DNA from: Rhodovulum steppense
Lineage (GTDB): Bacteria; Pseudomonadota; Alphaproteobacteria; Rhodobacterales; Rhodobacteraceae
NCBI RefSeq assembly: GCF_004339675.1
Contig: NZ_SLVM01000035.1
Coordinates: forward strand, 1-33,229
Direction of reading: 5' to 3'
DNA: 33,229 nt
Within the stretch, counting starts at the first letter, position 1, and the number at the start of each line of letters is the position of its first letter. A program made the translations under genes and the position numbers. Positions 1 through 8,859 of this stretch are shown here, piece after piece. The notes beneath the pieces were generated by a model. The model was not told the DNA's origin. It ran no database searches and saw only the letters and a program-made list of their open reading frames with translations.

Positions 1-114
1 GCCTCGGTCAGCCAGTAAAGATTGCTCATAGATCAGGTCTCCTCGCGGAGCCTGAATCACGCCAAAGACCTGAAATCAATGGGTCTGGAGCCTAAGATCG
101 TTCACCCCCCTCCC

Positions 115-197
115 GCCCGGCGTTCACGCCGGGCAGCGCCCGACCCGCCCCCACGGGGCGGGCGCTTCTCGCCCACCCCTCGGGCCGGGCGCTGCCC
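115..197. repeat. Nested GC-rich inverted repeats
   Basis: Three stems can be drawn directly. Bases 115-122 pair with 127-134 around a TTCA loop (8 bp). Bases 144-151 pair with 155-162 around a 3-nt loop (8 bp). Bases 131-142 are an exact 12-bp reverse complement of 186-197. The stems partly compete, so they are alternative folds. The arrangement looks like the structured intergenic repeats or strong terminators seen downstream of genes in high-GC alphaproteobacteria. No U-tract follows. Confidence 0.5.
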
Positions 198-230
198 TCT
201 GCGCATCGCTCGACCCTCGGCGCCCGGCGT

Positions 231-250
231 AGGGTGGGTGCCAACCCACC
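231..250. repeat. GTAGGGTGGGT-type hairpin
   Basis: GGTGGGT (233-239) and ACCCACC (244-250) form a perfect 7-bp stem with a 4-nt loop, preceded by GTAGG. Short dispersed elements of the form GTAGGGTGGGT...ACCCACC occur in many proteobacterial genomes. Membership in such a family is my inference from memory, and only one copy is in this window. Confidence 0.4.
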
Positions 251-380
251 GCCGCGCCATCCCCGGACCGTCCGGGAGTGCGCCCTGCGCCCCTCACGCT
301 CCTGTTATCCCGCCCGGGTGATCCGCGACATCCTGTCGCGCGTATCCCTCCCGCAACCCACAACACCGAGGGAAGTCACC

Positions 381-629
381 ATGGATCGACTGAGCATCAT
401 GCTTACCCCCGTCACCGGGGCCGTCATCACCGGTTTCATCGTCATCATCCTGTTTTCGCTGGGCTTCTACAGCTGGACCGCGGTCGCCATCGGCGCGGGG
501 ATCGGCTGCGTGCTGGCCTGGCCCGCGGCCTTCATCGTCTCGCGCCGGATCAAGGAGAACGATCCGTTCTGGCAGGCCGACCGCCCGCGCCTGGGCGGCT
601 TTCCCGGCCCCAACGCGCCGGAAGTCTGA
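381..629 (+). CDS. Small two-helix membrane protein, hypothetical
   Basis: An 82-aa protein of unknown function. A GAGGGAAG ribosome site sits just before the ATG at 381, which is why this start is preferred over longer frames. Two hydrophobic segments are visible, about residues 10-29 and 32-53, followed by a basic SRRIK turn and a polar tail with KENDPFW. The second helix and the motif after it (VLAWPAAFIVSRRI) resemble the C-terminal half of the 58-aa protein at 1600-1776 (VLALPVSWKVAQAI), suggesting distant paralogues. It converges with the gene at 645-920, with a GC hairpin between them. Probably an inner-membrane protein; no function can be assigned. Confidence 0.75.
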   Translation: MDRLSIMLTPVTGAVITGFIVIILFSLGFYSWTAVAIGAGIGCVLAWPAAFIVSRRIKENDPFWQADRPRLGGFPGPNAPEV

Positions 630-635
630 GACCGA

Positions 636-659
636 CGGGGGGCGCTACTCCGCCCCCCG
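636..659. terminator. Hairpin between convergent genes
   Basis: CGGGGGGCG (636-644) pairs perfectly with CGCCCCCCG (651-659) around a 6-nt loop. It lies after the stop at 627-629 and takes in the last codons and stop of the minus-strand gene ending at 645. There is no clear U-tract on either side, so it may act as a bidirectional terminator or as an RNA 3'-end stabiliser. Confidence 0.5.
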
Positions 660-920
660 CACCGCGTCCGGGTGATCCGCGACGAAACGGTGCAGCACCG
701 CATAAAGCGCCCGCGCATGGTCCAGGTCACTCCCATGCAGCGCCGCGCGGATATCCTCGCTGATCATCGCCAGCACCTTCTGCGGCCCATGATGGGCGTG
801 CATCAGGTAATCCGCCAACAAGGTGGCATCCGCCTCGGGGATATGCTCATGCTCGGCGATGGCCGCGATTTCCTCGCGGGTCAGGTCGGTGAAATCCTCG
901 ATATCGTCCAGCGTGATCAT
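645..920 (-). CDS. Small helical hypothetical protein
   Basis: A 91-aa acidic soluble protein, probably all-helical, of unknown function. The start at 920 is supported by a GGAGG ribosome site about 10 nt upstream; a longer frame to 1010 lacks one. The N-terminal part (DDIEDFTDLTREEIAAIAEH) reads like a short helix-turn-helix fold. A conserved-looking stretch follows (HIPEADATLLADYL, then H-H at 46-48), and a C-terminal helix contains LDHARALYAVLHRFVADHP. No signal peptide, membrane segment or catalytic motif is visible. Proteins of this shape are widespread conserved hypotheticals in Rhodobacteraceae; that is from memory. It stands alone on this strand. Confidence 0.72.
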   Translation of the reverse strand: MITLDDIEDFTDLTREEIAAIAEHEHIPEADATLLADYLMHAHHGPQKVLAMISEDIRAALHGSDLDHARALYAVLHRFVADHPDAVRGAE

Positions 921-1081
921 GGCGCCCCCTCCCTCCGGTCGCGCCATCATAGCACGGCAGCGGCGCCGGACGCTTGCCAATCCGCCCGCCCGGCGCGGCT
1001 TTGTGCACAAGTCACATAACGGCCGGGGAGGATGGGCTAGGCTGCGGGCATCGAAACCGATCCAACCGGAGGGAGATCCCG

Positions 1082-1516
1082 ATGACCAGGACGTTCAAGG
1101 CGACCGCCGTCGCGCTCATGATGACCGCCAGTGCCGCCATGGCCGAGGATGCGGCGTCGCTGGTGGCGGTCGTCACCGATGGCGACGCGCAGACCCAGCT
1201 GATGAGCATGGTGCTGACCAACCAGGCCATCGACCGCGGCGTGCCGACGCGCATCCTGCTGTGCGGTCCGGGCGGCGACATCGCGCTTGCCGAGGCGCCC
1301 GAGACCGCGACCGCCCCGCAACCGCCGCGCGGCGCCAGCCCGCAGGGCCTGCTGAAGGCGGCGATCGAAAAGGGCGCGACGGTCGAGGTCTGCGCGATCT
1401 ACCTGCCCGGCAAGGGCGCCGACGCCTCGGCGCTGATCAAGGGCGTGGGCGTGGCCGAACCGCCCGCCATGGCCGAGGCCCTGCTGGATCGGACCACGCG
1501 CATCTGGTCATTCTGA
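1082..1516 (+). CDS. Exported DsrE-like protein
   Basis: A 144-aa protein with a Sec signal peptide (MTRTFKATAVALMMTASAAMA, cut before EDAAS), so probably periplasmic. The mature part has the DsrE/DsrF-like fold signature: a strand-helix carrying MVLTNQAIDRG, then RILLCGPGGDIAL, a linker ending in GLLKAAIEKGATVEVCAIYLPGKG, and a short C-terminal helix. The cysteine in VEVCAIYLP sits where DsrE proteins carry the sulfur-accepting cysteine, and a second cysteine is in LLCGPGGD. A strong GGAGGGAG site precedes the ATG. DsrE proteins bind or transfer sulfur in relay systems, but exported members are poorly understood. No sulfur-oxidation genes are nearby, so the role here is open. Confidence 0.78.
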   Translation: MTRTFKATAVALMMTASAAMAEDAASLVAVVTDGDAQTQLMSMVLTNQAIDRGVPTRILLCGPGGDIALAEAPETATAPQPPRGASPQGLLKAAIEKGATVEVCAIYLPGKGADASALIKGVGVAEPPAMAEALLDRTTRIWSF

Positions 1517-1599
1517 CGCGGATTGCGCTGGATCAAGGTCGGGTCGGGGCAGGCGGGCTTTGCTTGGGACTGGTTCAATTCCAGACCGGGAGGCCCCGC

Positions 1600-1776
1600 A
1601 TGCTTCGGCTCGCCGCAGTCCTGTTCCTGCTCATTTCGGCTACCCTGATGGGGATCGGCATCGTCGCCGTCCTGGTGGCGGGATACGGCACCACGGTTCC
1701 GATCCTCGCCGCCGCGGCGGTGGGGTTCGTTCTCGCGCTGCCCGTCTCGTGGAAGGTGGCGCAGGCCATCTACTGA
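1600..1776 (+). CDS. 58-aa two-helix membrane protein
   Basis: A tiny membrane protein, MLRLAAVLFLLISATLMGIG followed by a second hydrophobic helix containing VPILAAAAVGFVLALP and the tail SWKVAQAIY. A GGGAGG site lies about 6 nt before the ATG. Very similar short proteins in Rhodobacterales are, as I recall, often labelled CTP synthetase in databases. Nothing here supports that: a real CTP synthase has around 540 residues with amidoligase and glutaminase domains. Its C-terminal half resembles that of the protein at 381-629. Function unknown. The next gene (cytochrome b561) starts 52 nt downstream. Confidence 0.75.
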   Translation: MLRLAAVLFLLISATLMGIGIVAVLVAGYGTTVPILAAAAVGFVLALPVSWKVAQAIY

Positions 1777-1828
1777 CTGCCGGGCGGTCCGGCGGTCGGA
1801 TCTCGGTTCGATCATCGGAGGGCTAGGC

Positions 1829-2317
1829 ATGTCGGCTTCGGGCTATTCGCGCATGCAGATCCGCCTGCATTGGGCGGTTGTGGGTCTTGTCGCGGTGCAG
1901 TTCCTGTTCAACGGGGGGATGTCCAGCGCGTTCGGCGATCTGCTGGAAACGGGGGTGCAGAACTTCACCCTGGGCGTCACGGTCCATATCGTCGCGGGGC
2001 TTGCGATCCTGCTGCTGGCCTTCTGGCGGATCGGGCTGCGCTTCCTGCATGGGGTGCCCGCGCCCGCCCCGGGCCATTCGCCCGCGCAGGTGATGGTGGC
2101 GCGGGTGACCCATGGGCTGTTCTACCTGCTGATGCTGCTGTTGCCGATCTCGGGGATGGTCGCCTGGTCGCAGGGCGCGGCCTGGGCGGGCGGGGTGCAT
2201 TCGGTCCTGCGGGTGGCGCTGTTCGTGCTGATCGTGCTGCATGTGGTCGCGGCGCTGGTGGCGCATTTCGTCAGGAAGGACGGCACCATGACCCGGATGG
2301 TCAAGCCGGTCGACTAG
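1829..2317 (+). CDS. Cytochrome b561 family protein
   Basis: A 162-aa inner-membrane di-haem cytochrome of the bacterial b561 (CybB) family, which moves electrons between quinol and an acceptor such as superoxide. Four membrane helices are visible, roughly residues 12-31, 47-70, 92-112 and 126-148. Candidate haem-ligating histidines are H14 (in RLHW), H53 (VHIVAG), H138 (LHVVAAL) and H146, with H95 also present. The C-terminus has the family pattern H...ALVAHFVRKDGTMTRM. A GGAGGG site precedes the ATG. The end overlaps the convergent esterase gene by 17 bp. The physiological partner cannot be told from context. Confidence 0.9.
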   Translation: MSASGYSRMQIRLHWAVVGLVAVQFLFNGGMSSAFGDLLETGVQNFTLGVTVHIVAGLAILLLAFWRIGLRFLHGVPAPAPGHSPAQVMVARVTHGLFYLLMLLLPISGMVAWSQGAAWAGGVHSVLRVALFVLIVLHVVAALVAHFVRKDGTMTRMVKPVD

Positions 2318-3095
2318 GCCCCGTCATCTGGGCGTCGAGAAAGGCGCGGACCGCCGCCTCGAATTCGCGCGGCTTCTCGGCATGCAGCCAATGGCCCGCG
2401 CCGGGGATCCTGGCGAAGCGGGCGGTGGGGAACAGCGCCTTGATCCGGTCGCGATGTTCGGGGCGGACATAGTCGGAGGTCGCGCCGGACAGGAACAGGG
2501 CGGGGCCGTCGAATCGGCCTGCGATCTCCTCGGGCCATCCGGTGATCCGGTCCATCTCGGCCTCCAGCACGTCGAGGTTCAACCGCCAGACGGGCGGCCG
2601 GGCCTTGAGGTCGAGCGATTGCAGCAGGAAGGCGCGGACGCCTGGATCGGAGATCTGCGCGACCAGCGCGGTATCGGCCTGGCCACGATGCGTCAACGCC
2701 GCCAGATCCAACCCCCGCATTGCCGCGATCAGGTGGTTCTGGCTGTGGCCATAGGCAACCGGCGCGATATCGGCCACCACCAGCCGGTTGACCAGCGCAG
2801 GCCGGGTCAGCGCCAGCACCATCGCCGCCTTGCCGCCCATCGAATGGCCCAGAACATCCGCCCGCCCGCCATGGACGGCGATCACCTCGGCCAGATCGGC
2901 GGCGAGATCGGCATAGCGGTGGCCGGACGCCCAGGGGCTGTCGCCATGGTTGCGCATGTCGACGGCGATCACCTGACGACTGTCCGACAGCCGCTTCGCG
3001 ATCACCCCCCAGTTCCGCGCCGAGCCGAACAGGCCATGCGCGATCAGCAGAGGCGGCGCGTCGGTGGGTGTGCCGTGGATCTGGGTCGCTAGCAT
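2301..3095 (-). CDS. ybfF: YbfF-type alpha/beta-hydrolase esterase
   Basis: A 264-aa cytoplasmic esterase of the alpha/beta-hydrolase fold, close in sequence to E. coli YbfF, which cleaves short acyl esters and acyl-CoA. Visible landmarks are the oxyanion region LLIAHGLFGSARNWG (17-31), DMRNHGDSPW (46-55), the nucleophile elbow GHSMGGKAAM with S85, VADIAPVAY (107-115), and the catalytic histidine H235 in GAGHWLHAEKP. The ATG at 3095 is preferred because homologues begin near this point; the upstream 28 codons are unlike the family, although no strong ribosome site is obvious. The gene ends 17 bp inside the convergent cytochrome b561 gene. Confidence 0.88.
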   Translation of the reverse strand: MLATQIHGTPTDAPPLLIAHGLFGSARNWGVIAKRLSDSRQVIAVDMRNHGDSPWASGHRYADLAADLAEVIAVHGGRADVLGHSMGGKAAMVLALTRPALVNRLVVADIAPVAYGHSQNHLIAAMRGLDLAALTHRGQADTALVAQISDPGVRAFLLQSLDLKARPPVWRLNLDVLEAEMDRITGWPEEIAGRFDGPALFLSGATSDYVRPEHRDRIKALFPTARFARIPGAGHWLHAEKPREFEAAVRAFLDAQMTGPSRPA

Positions 3096-3265
3096 GGTGG
3101 CTGAATAACCCAGTGCGGCGGACGGGGCCAGAGGGGTATGGGAAGCTCGGCCGGTACTCTCGAATAACGCGGACGGCATCGTGCTTGTGTGAAAGCGAGA
3201 CTAATATGACATTCCCTTGGTACCCTGTTACGCTGCCAAGAAACCATTTTTTCGTAGGCTCAACG

Positions 3266-3484
3266 ATGAAAAAACTTGAGAAAGAACTTGAGGAACTGGT
3301 TCGATCCGTTGGCGACGGAGGTGGGTTTGGCGACCCTGAGGCTTCAACACAACATCAAAGAGAAATTGACCTCTTAAAATTCAAGATAGCGAGGCGTGAC
3401 CAGATGAAGACCGCGGTTGTCAGTGCCCTTATCGGCGCTGGAGTTGCCGCCGTTGTAACCTTGGTCTCGGTTGCAATAAACTAA
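3266..3484 (+). CDS. Orphan coiled-coil/one-helix protein, low GC
   Basis: A 72-aa protein with a charged, heptad-like N-terminus (MKKLEKELEELVRSV), a glycine-rich turn, a second basic helix (EIDLLKFKIARRDQMK), and a single C-terminal membrane helix (TAVVSALIGAGVAAVVTLVSVAI). An alternative ATG at 3206 would add 20 residues; 3266 is chosen because it opens the coiled coil, but neither start has a strong ribosome site. Base use is clearly different from its surroundings: roughly half G+C, with AAA, TTA, ATA and GAA codons rare in neighbours. This points to recent acquisition. I do not recognise the family; a tail-anchored membrane protein is the best description. Confidence 0.6.
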   Translation: MKKLEKELEELVRSVGDGGGFGDPEASTQHQREIDLLKFKIARRDQMKTAVVSALIGAGVAAVVTLVSVAIN

Positions 3485-3538
3485 CGGCGATTTTTCTCAA
3501 CCGAGTCCAGTACGCCAACCTCTCGCTAAACTGGCATA

Positions 3539-3570
3539 GAGGCTAGGGGCGGTCTCCCGCCCCCGGCCTC
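3539..3570 (-). terminator. Probable glyA terminator
   Basis: GAGGC (3539-3543) and GGGGCGG (3546-3552) pair with CCGCCCC (3557-3563) and GCCTC (3566-3570) around a TCTC loop, with one mismatch and a wobble in the stem. It begins directly after the glyA stop at 3572 and is followed on the minus strand by only a weak T-rich stretch. Confidence 0.55.
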
Positions 3571-3571
3571 G

Positions 3572-4867
<1,296 letters not shown>

Positions 4868-5037
4868 CCTGGCGTCTCCCTCTGCGGCCCGTGGCGGCGT
4901 GGCAGAGGTTCTAGCCGAACCCGTGCCGCCAAGAAAGTCACAAATGGCGCGGCCGGGCCGGTCCTTTCGTCGGTCTTGCCATTCGCACCCCACTGGGCGA
5001 TTACCGCACGGCAGCGTTGCGAAAGGGCGGTCGAGAG

Positions 5038-5805
5038 ATGGCGCCAGCACCGAAGATCGCCTTTCTGGCCAGCGAGACGGCCCGCGCCGAGGGTGCGCTG
5101 GACGCGCTGGTGGCGCGCTATGGCCATGTGCCTGCCGATGAAGCCGAAGTGATCGTGGCGCTGGGCGGCGACGGATTCATGTTGCAGACGCTGCACGCCA
5201 CGCAGGACCTGCCCGCGCCGGTCTATGGCATGAATTGCGGCACCATCGGCTTTCTGATGAACGCCTATCGCGAGGCGGGGCTGATCGAACGGCTGGCCGC
5301 CGCGGAAGAGGAGGTCATCCATCCGCTGCGGATGCTGGCGACGCGGCCCGATGGCAGTCTGGTCGAGGCGCTGGCGATCAACGAGGTCAGCCTGCTGCGT
5401 GCGGGGCCGCAGGCGGCCAAGCTGCGCATCGTGGTGGATGGCAAGCTGAGGCTGGAGGAACTGGTCTGCGACGGCGCGCTGGTGGCGACGCCCGCGGGCT
5501 CGACCGCCTACAACTATTCCGCCCATGGCCCGATCCTGCCAATCGGCTCGGATGTGCTGGCGCTGACCGCGGTCGCGCCGTTCCGTCCGCGGCGCTGGCG
5601 CGGCGCGTTGCTGCCCAAGACGGCGCGGGTGCGGATCGAGGTGCTGGAACCGGAAAAGCGGCCGGTGATGGCCGAGGGCGACAGCCGGGGGGCGGGGGTG
5701 GTGACGGCGGTCGAGATCCGTTCGGAACCCGCCATCTCGCATCGGATCCTGTTCGATCCGGGCCACGGGCTGGAAGAACGGCTGATCCGCGAGCAGTTTC
5801 TCTGA
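5038..5805 (+). CDS. nadK: NAD kinase
   Basis: A 255-aa cytoplasmic enzyme that phosphorylates NAD to NADP. The family signatures are plain: the GGDG nucleotide-binding motif at 43-46 with catalytic D45 ([10 protein letters not shown]), [12 protein letters not shown] near 66-77, NEVSLLR, and the second signature [19 protein letters not shown], where TPAGS replaces the usual TPTGS. A TTG at 5017 could add seven residues; the ATG at 5038 is preferred as the stronger start with GAGAG upstream. It converges on the response regulator gene, with 29 bp between the stops. Confidence 0.95.
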   Translation: MAPAPKIAFLASETARAEGALDALVARYGHVPADEAEVIVALGGDGFMLQTLHATQDLPAPVYGMNCGTIGFLMNAYREAGLIERLAAAEEEVIHPLRMLATRPDGSLVEALAINEVSLLRAGPQAAKLRIVVDGKLRLEELVCDGALVATPAGSTAYNYSAHGPILPIGSDVLALTAVAPFRPRRWRGALLPKTARVRIEVLEPEKRPVMAEGDSRGAGVVTAVEIRSEPAISHRILFDPGHGLEERLIREQFL

Positions 5806-5834
5806 GGCCGGGCGCCGGGGCGCGGGACCGGCAA

Positions 5835-7253
5835 TCAGTAGCCCTGGCTGCCGACCTCGTCATCCTTGCGGCCCCAGGCCTCGCGCTTGCGATAGAGGGT
5901 CGAGGGCGAGACATCGAGCACCCGCGCCGCCCGCGGCAGCGAGCCGCCTTCGCGGGCAATCGTTTCCTCGATGACGATCTGCTCGATCTCGGCGAGCGTG
6001 CGCCCGATCAGGTCGCCCACGGCCAGCGGGTCGCGTTTGTCCGGCGCCGCCGTCCCGGTCGGCGCGCCGACCGGGCGATCCCGGTCCTGGAGCAGCGCAA
6101 CGGGCAGCATGTCCAGCGTGACCTCGGGGCCGTCATGCAGCACGACCGCATGGCGCAGCACGTTCAGCAACTGGCGCACATTTCCGGGCCAGGGCAGACG
6201 ACGGAACAGCGTAGCGACCTCGGGTGCGAGTCCGGTGAAGCGCCGCCCCTCCTCGGCCGAGAACCGCGCCAGTGCCGCCTGGGCGATCTCGATCACATCC
6301 TCGCCGCGGTCGCGCAGCGGGGGCAGATGGATCGGAACCACATGCAGCCGGTAGTACAGATCTTCGCGAAAGCGGCCACGGTGAACCTCGTCCAGCGGGT
6401 CGCGATTCGTGGCGCAGACGATCCGCACATTGACCTTGCGGGGATGGGCCGCGCCGATCGGCTGGATCATCGAGGTTTGCAGGAAGCGCAAGAGCTTGGT
6501 CTGCAACGCCGCATCCATCTCGCAGATCTCGTCGAGAAACAGCGTGCCGCCATCGGCCACGGCGGCGGCGCCCGGCTTGTCGGCCAGCGCGCCGGTGAAG
6601 GCGCCCTTGAGATGGCCGAAGACCTCGGATTCCAGCAGGTCGCGCGGGATCGCGGCGCAGTTCAGCGGCACGAAGGGACCGTTCGCGCGGGACGAGGCGG
6701 CATGCACCGCCTGGGCGCAGATCTCCTTGCCGGTGCCGCTTTCGCCGGTGATGAACACCGTCGCCATCGAGCGCGCGACCGAGGCGATGCGGGCATAGAC
6801 CGCCTGCATCTGGGGCGAACGGCCCACGAACTCGGCGGTCGCGCCATCGCCCGGACGCGGGGCTGGCGGGCGGTGGACGCCATTGGCCGACCGCTCGGCC
6901 AGCGCCGTTTCGACCGCATGCAGGAAGCGCTGTTCGTTGAAGGGCTTGAGCAGGAATTCATAGGCGCCCGCGCGCATCGCCTCGACCGCGCGGTTGATCG
7001 AACCATTGGCGGTGATGACGATCACCCGCGTCTCGGGCGCGGCGGCGAGGATGTCCTGCAGCACTGCCTGACCGGGCCGGTCGGGCAGCATCAGGTCCAG
7101 CAGCACGACCGCGGGGTGCAATTCGCGGAACCGTTCCAGCCCCTCGGCTGCCGTCGGCGCCGAGACCACCGCATGCCCCGCCCCGCGGAGCACGGATTCG
7201 TAGACCATCTGCAGCGAGGGCGTGTCCTCGATCAGCAGCAAGGGCGGCGTCAT
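5835..7253 (-). CDS. Sigma-54 activator response regulator (LuxO/NtrC-like)
   Basis: A 472-aa DNA-binding response regulator. The receiver domain is at 1-120 with E9/D10, phospho-acceptor D53 (LLDLMLP), T81 and K103. The AAA+ domain spans about 140-370, with Walker A GESGTGKE (170-177), the intact sigma-54 contact loop GAFTGA (217-222), Walker B GGTLFLDEI (D241-E242), and the arginine-rich RFREDLYYRL. A Fis-type HTH lies at the C-terminus (SLPRAARVLDVSPSTLYRKR). Phosphorylation should license ATP-driven opening of sigma-54 promoters. The start codon overlaps the kinase stop by 4 bp (ATGA), so the two are translationally coupled and almost certainly cognate partners. Target genes are unknown. 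Confidence 0.93.
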   Translation of the reverse strand: MTPPLLLIEDTPSLQMVYESVLRGAGHAVVSAPTAAEGLERFRELHPAVVLLDLMLPDRPGQAVLQDILAAAPETRVIVITANGSINRAVEAMRAGAYEFLLKPFNEQRFLHAVETALAERSANGVHRPPAPRPGDGATAEFVGRSPQMQAVYARIASVARSMATVFITGESGTGKEICAQAVHAASSRANGPFVPLNCAAIPRDLLESEVFGHLKGAFTGALADKPGAAAVADGGTLFLDEICEMDAALQTKLLRFLQTSMIQPIGAAHPRKVNVRIVCATNRDPLDEVHRGRFREDLYYRLHVVPIHLPPLRDRGEDVIEIAQAALARFSAEEGRRFTGLAPEVATLFRRLPWPGNVRQLLNVLRHAVVLHDGPEVTLDMLPVALLQDRDRPVGAPTGTAAPDKRDPLAVGDLIGRTLAEIEQIVIEETIAREGGSLPRAARVLDVSPSTLYRKREAWGRKDDEVGSQGY

Positions 7254-8836
7254 CCGGCGGCCTCCATCGCGAAGCGGGCATCTAGCTCGCCGCCGAGCGC
7301 TGCGCGCAGCCTAGCGACGCCGTGCAGCACCATGGGCAGAAGCCTTGCGACCGTCGCCCGGTCATGGCTTCGGGCCGCCGCGTTCAGCGCCTCGGCCTCG
7401 GCCTGCAGAATCACGTTGCCGACCGCACCGGCCAGCGAGATCAGCACATGGGTCCGCGTCCGGATCAGGGCAAGGTCGTCCCGCGCGCGCCCCTCGTCCA
7501 GACCGCGCTCGACCGTGCCGAAATCCTCGCGCATCCGGCGCAGCAATTCGCGCCCGTCCTCGGGGCCGGCCAGCGCCAGCAGCCGGTCGAGATGGAGCCG
7601 GTCGAAGGGCGCGCCCGTCTCTGCGCCGTCCCCAGAGGTGGGGCGCTTCATCAGCACGCGGGCGATGGCCTCGCCGAAGGCGTCGAGGCTGAGGATCGGT
7701 TTGGCAAGGATCCCGTCGGCGCCCGCGTCATAGATCTGGTCGCGGTTCGCCGACAGCACGAAGGCGGTGATCGCCAGAACCGGCGAGGCGGGGCCGCAGC
7801 CCTCGGCCGCGCGCAACCGGCGGATCACGTCGATCCCCGACAGGCGCGGCATCTCGATATCGACCAGCACCAGATCGAAGCGGCGGTCGGCCAGCGCCTC
7901 GGCCGCTTCCTCGCCATCCTCGACCAGCGTGATCTCGGCGCCGAGCGTTTCCAGCATCTGTTGCACCAGAAGCCGGTTGGTGGGGTTGTCCTCGGCGACC
8001 AGCACGCTGCGACCGGCCAGGTCCGGCAGGTCCGCCGCCGCCGACGGCACCTCGACCCCCGGCGCCCAGGACCGGCGCGGCAGGATCAGCGAAACTTCGG
8101 CCCCGCCCTCGGCACCGTTCGCCACCTGAATCTGGGCGCGGATGCGTTGCGCAAGCTCGCGCACGATATGCAGCCCCAGCCCGGTGCCGGGCTGGCCGCT
8201 GTCCTCGGGTCGGCCGGCAAAATCGAAAAGCCGCGCCATCGCCGCCTCGGAAAAGCCGGGGCCGGTGTCGCGTACCCGCAGGCACAGCGACTCCTGCGGA
8301 CCCAGATGCACGCGCAGATGTACCTCTCCGGCGGGGCTGTATTTCACCGCATTGCCGATCATGTTCGACAGGATGCGCTCCAGCGCGGCGGGGTCGGTGC
8401 CGATCTCGGCGGGCAGGTCGTCGGCCCGGTCGAGCCGGAAGCCCAGCCCGCGGGCGTCGGCATGGGCCAGCCAGCGCGCCGCTATCCGGTCGAGGAACGG
8501 GCCGAGACTGGTCTGGACCGGTCGATCGGCGCGTGGCAGGTCGTCCCCGGTGACCAGCGCGAGGGTTTCATCGGTCAGGCGCACCAACTGCTCGGCCGAA
8601 CTCTGGACACGCTGGAGTTGCAGTCGGGATTCGGGATCAAGCGAGGAAAGGTCGGCAAGCGCAAGCCCGCCGAGGATATCCGCGATCGCGGCGCGCATGT
8701 CGTGGCCCAGCATGGCAGCGCGGTTGCGCGGGGATTGCGCGTCACCATCCCCACGCGGTCCCGGTCCGGTCACCGGCGGTGGTTGTGGCATGTCGGTCAC
8801 CGCAGCCGCTGCATCCGGACCCAGGAGGCTAACCAT
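7250..8836 (-). CDS. Soluble hybrid histidine kinase with receiver and Hpt-like domain
   Basis: A 528-aa cytoplasmic phosphorelay protein. The H-box MLGHDMRAAI has H45 only about 40 residues from the N-terminus, and there is no membrane, PAS or GAF domain. The ATPase domain has N162 (NMIGNAVKYS), D190 in DTGPGFS, and GQPGTGLGLHIV (214-225). The receiver spans about 275-395 with D326 (VDIEMP) and K379. The C-terminal helical part (about 410-520) looks like Hpt, with H463 in THVLISLAGAVGN; the usual HxLKG signature is degenerate because K and G are replaced. The route H45-D326-H463-D53 of the next gene is inferred. The start at 8836 lacks a strong ribosome site; M16 is an alternative. Confidence 0.88.
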   Translation of the reverse strand: MVSLLGPDAAAAVTDMPQPPPVTGPGPRGDGDAQSPRNRAAMLGHDMRAAIADILGGLALADLSSLDPESRLQLQRVQSSAEQLVRLTDETLALVTGDDLPRADRPVQTSLGPFLDRIAARWLAHADARGLGFRLDRADDLPAEIGTDPAALERILSNMIGNAVKYSPAGEVHLRVHLGPQESLCLRVRDTGPGFSEAAMARLFDFAGRPEDSGQPGTGLGLHIVRELAQRIRAQIQVANGAEGGAEVSLILPRRSWAPGVEVPSAAADLPDLAGRSVLVAEDNPTNRLLVQQMLETLGAEITLVEDGEEAAEALADRRFDLVLVDIEMPRLSGIDVIRRLRAAEGCGPASPVLAITAFVLSANRDQIYDAGADGILAKPILSLDAFGEAIARVLMKRPTSGDGAETGAPFDRLHLDRLLALAGPEDGRELLRRMREDFGTVERGLDEGRARDDLALIRTRTHVLISLAGAVGNVILQAEAEALNAAARSHDRATVARLLPMVLHGVARLRAALGGELDARFAMEAAG

Positions 8837-8859
8837 GGCGGCACTCGTAAAGGTTGCAT

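Larger units (their letters stand above)
1..380. other. Gene-free, hairpin-rich leader region
   Basis: I find no convincing gene here; the open frames crossing it have GC-forced composition and no recognisable protein. Bases 1-100 are of mixed composition and belong to nothing I recognise. From about 110 to 250 the DNA is a run of GC-rich inverted repeats, listed separately. The first real start codon on the plus strand is at 381. Confidence 0.6.

Noticed and set aside
1-110. A tRNA or attachment-site remnant at the window start
   Set aside because: I could not draw a cloverleaf or find a TTC-type T-loop, and no integrase lies nearby.
5017-5037. TTG start for nadK adding seven residues
   Set aside because: ATG at 5038 is the stronger codon, has GAGAG nearby, and the family homology starts after it. 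The TTG remains possible.
4868-5037. A glycine or folate riboswitch upstream of glyA
   Set aside because: I looked for paired conserved stems and found none convincing in the 170-bp divergent region.
5235-7733. An 832-codon open frame on the plus strand
   Set aside because: It overlaps nadK in another frame and runs antisense to the sigma-54 activator and the end of the kinase. Composition is a GC artefact.
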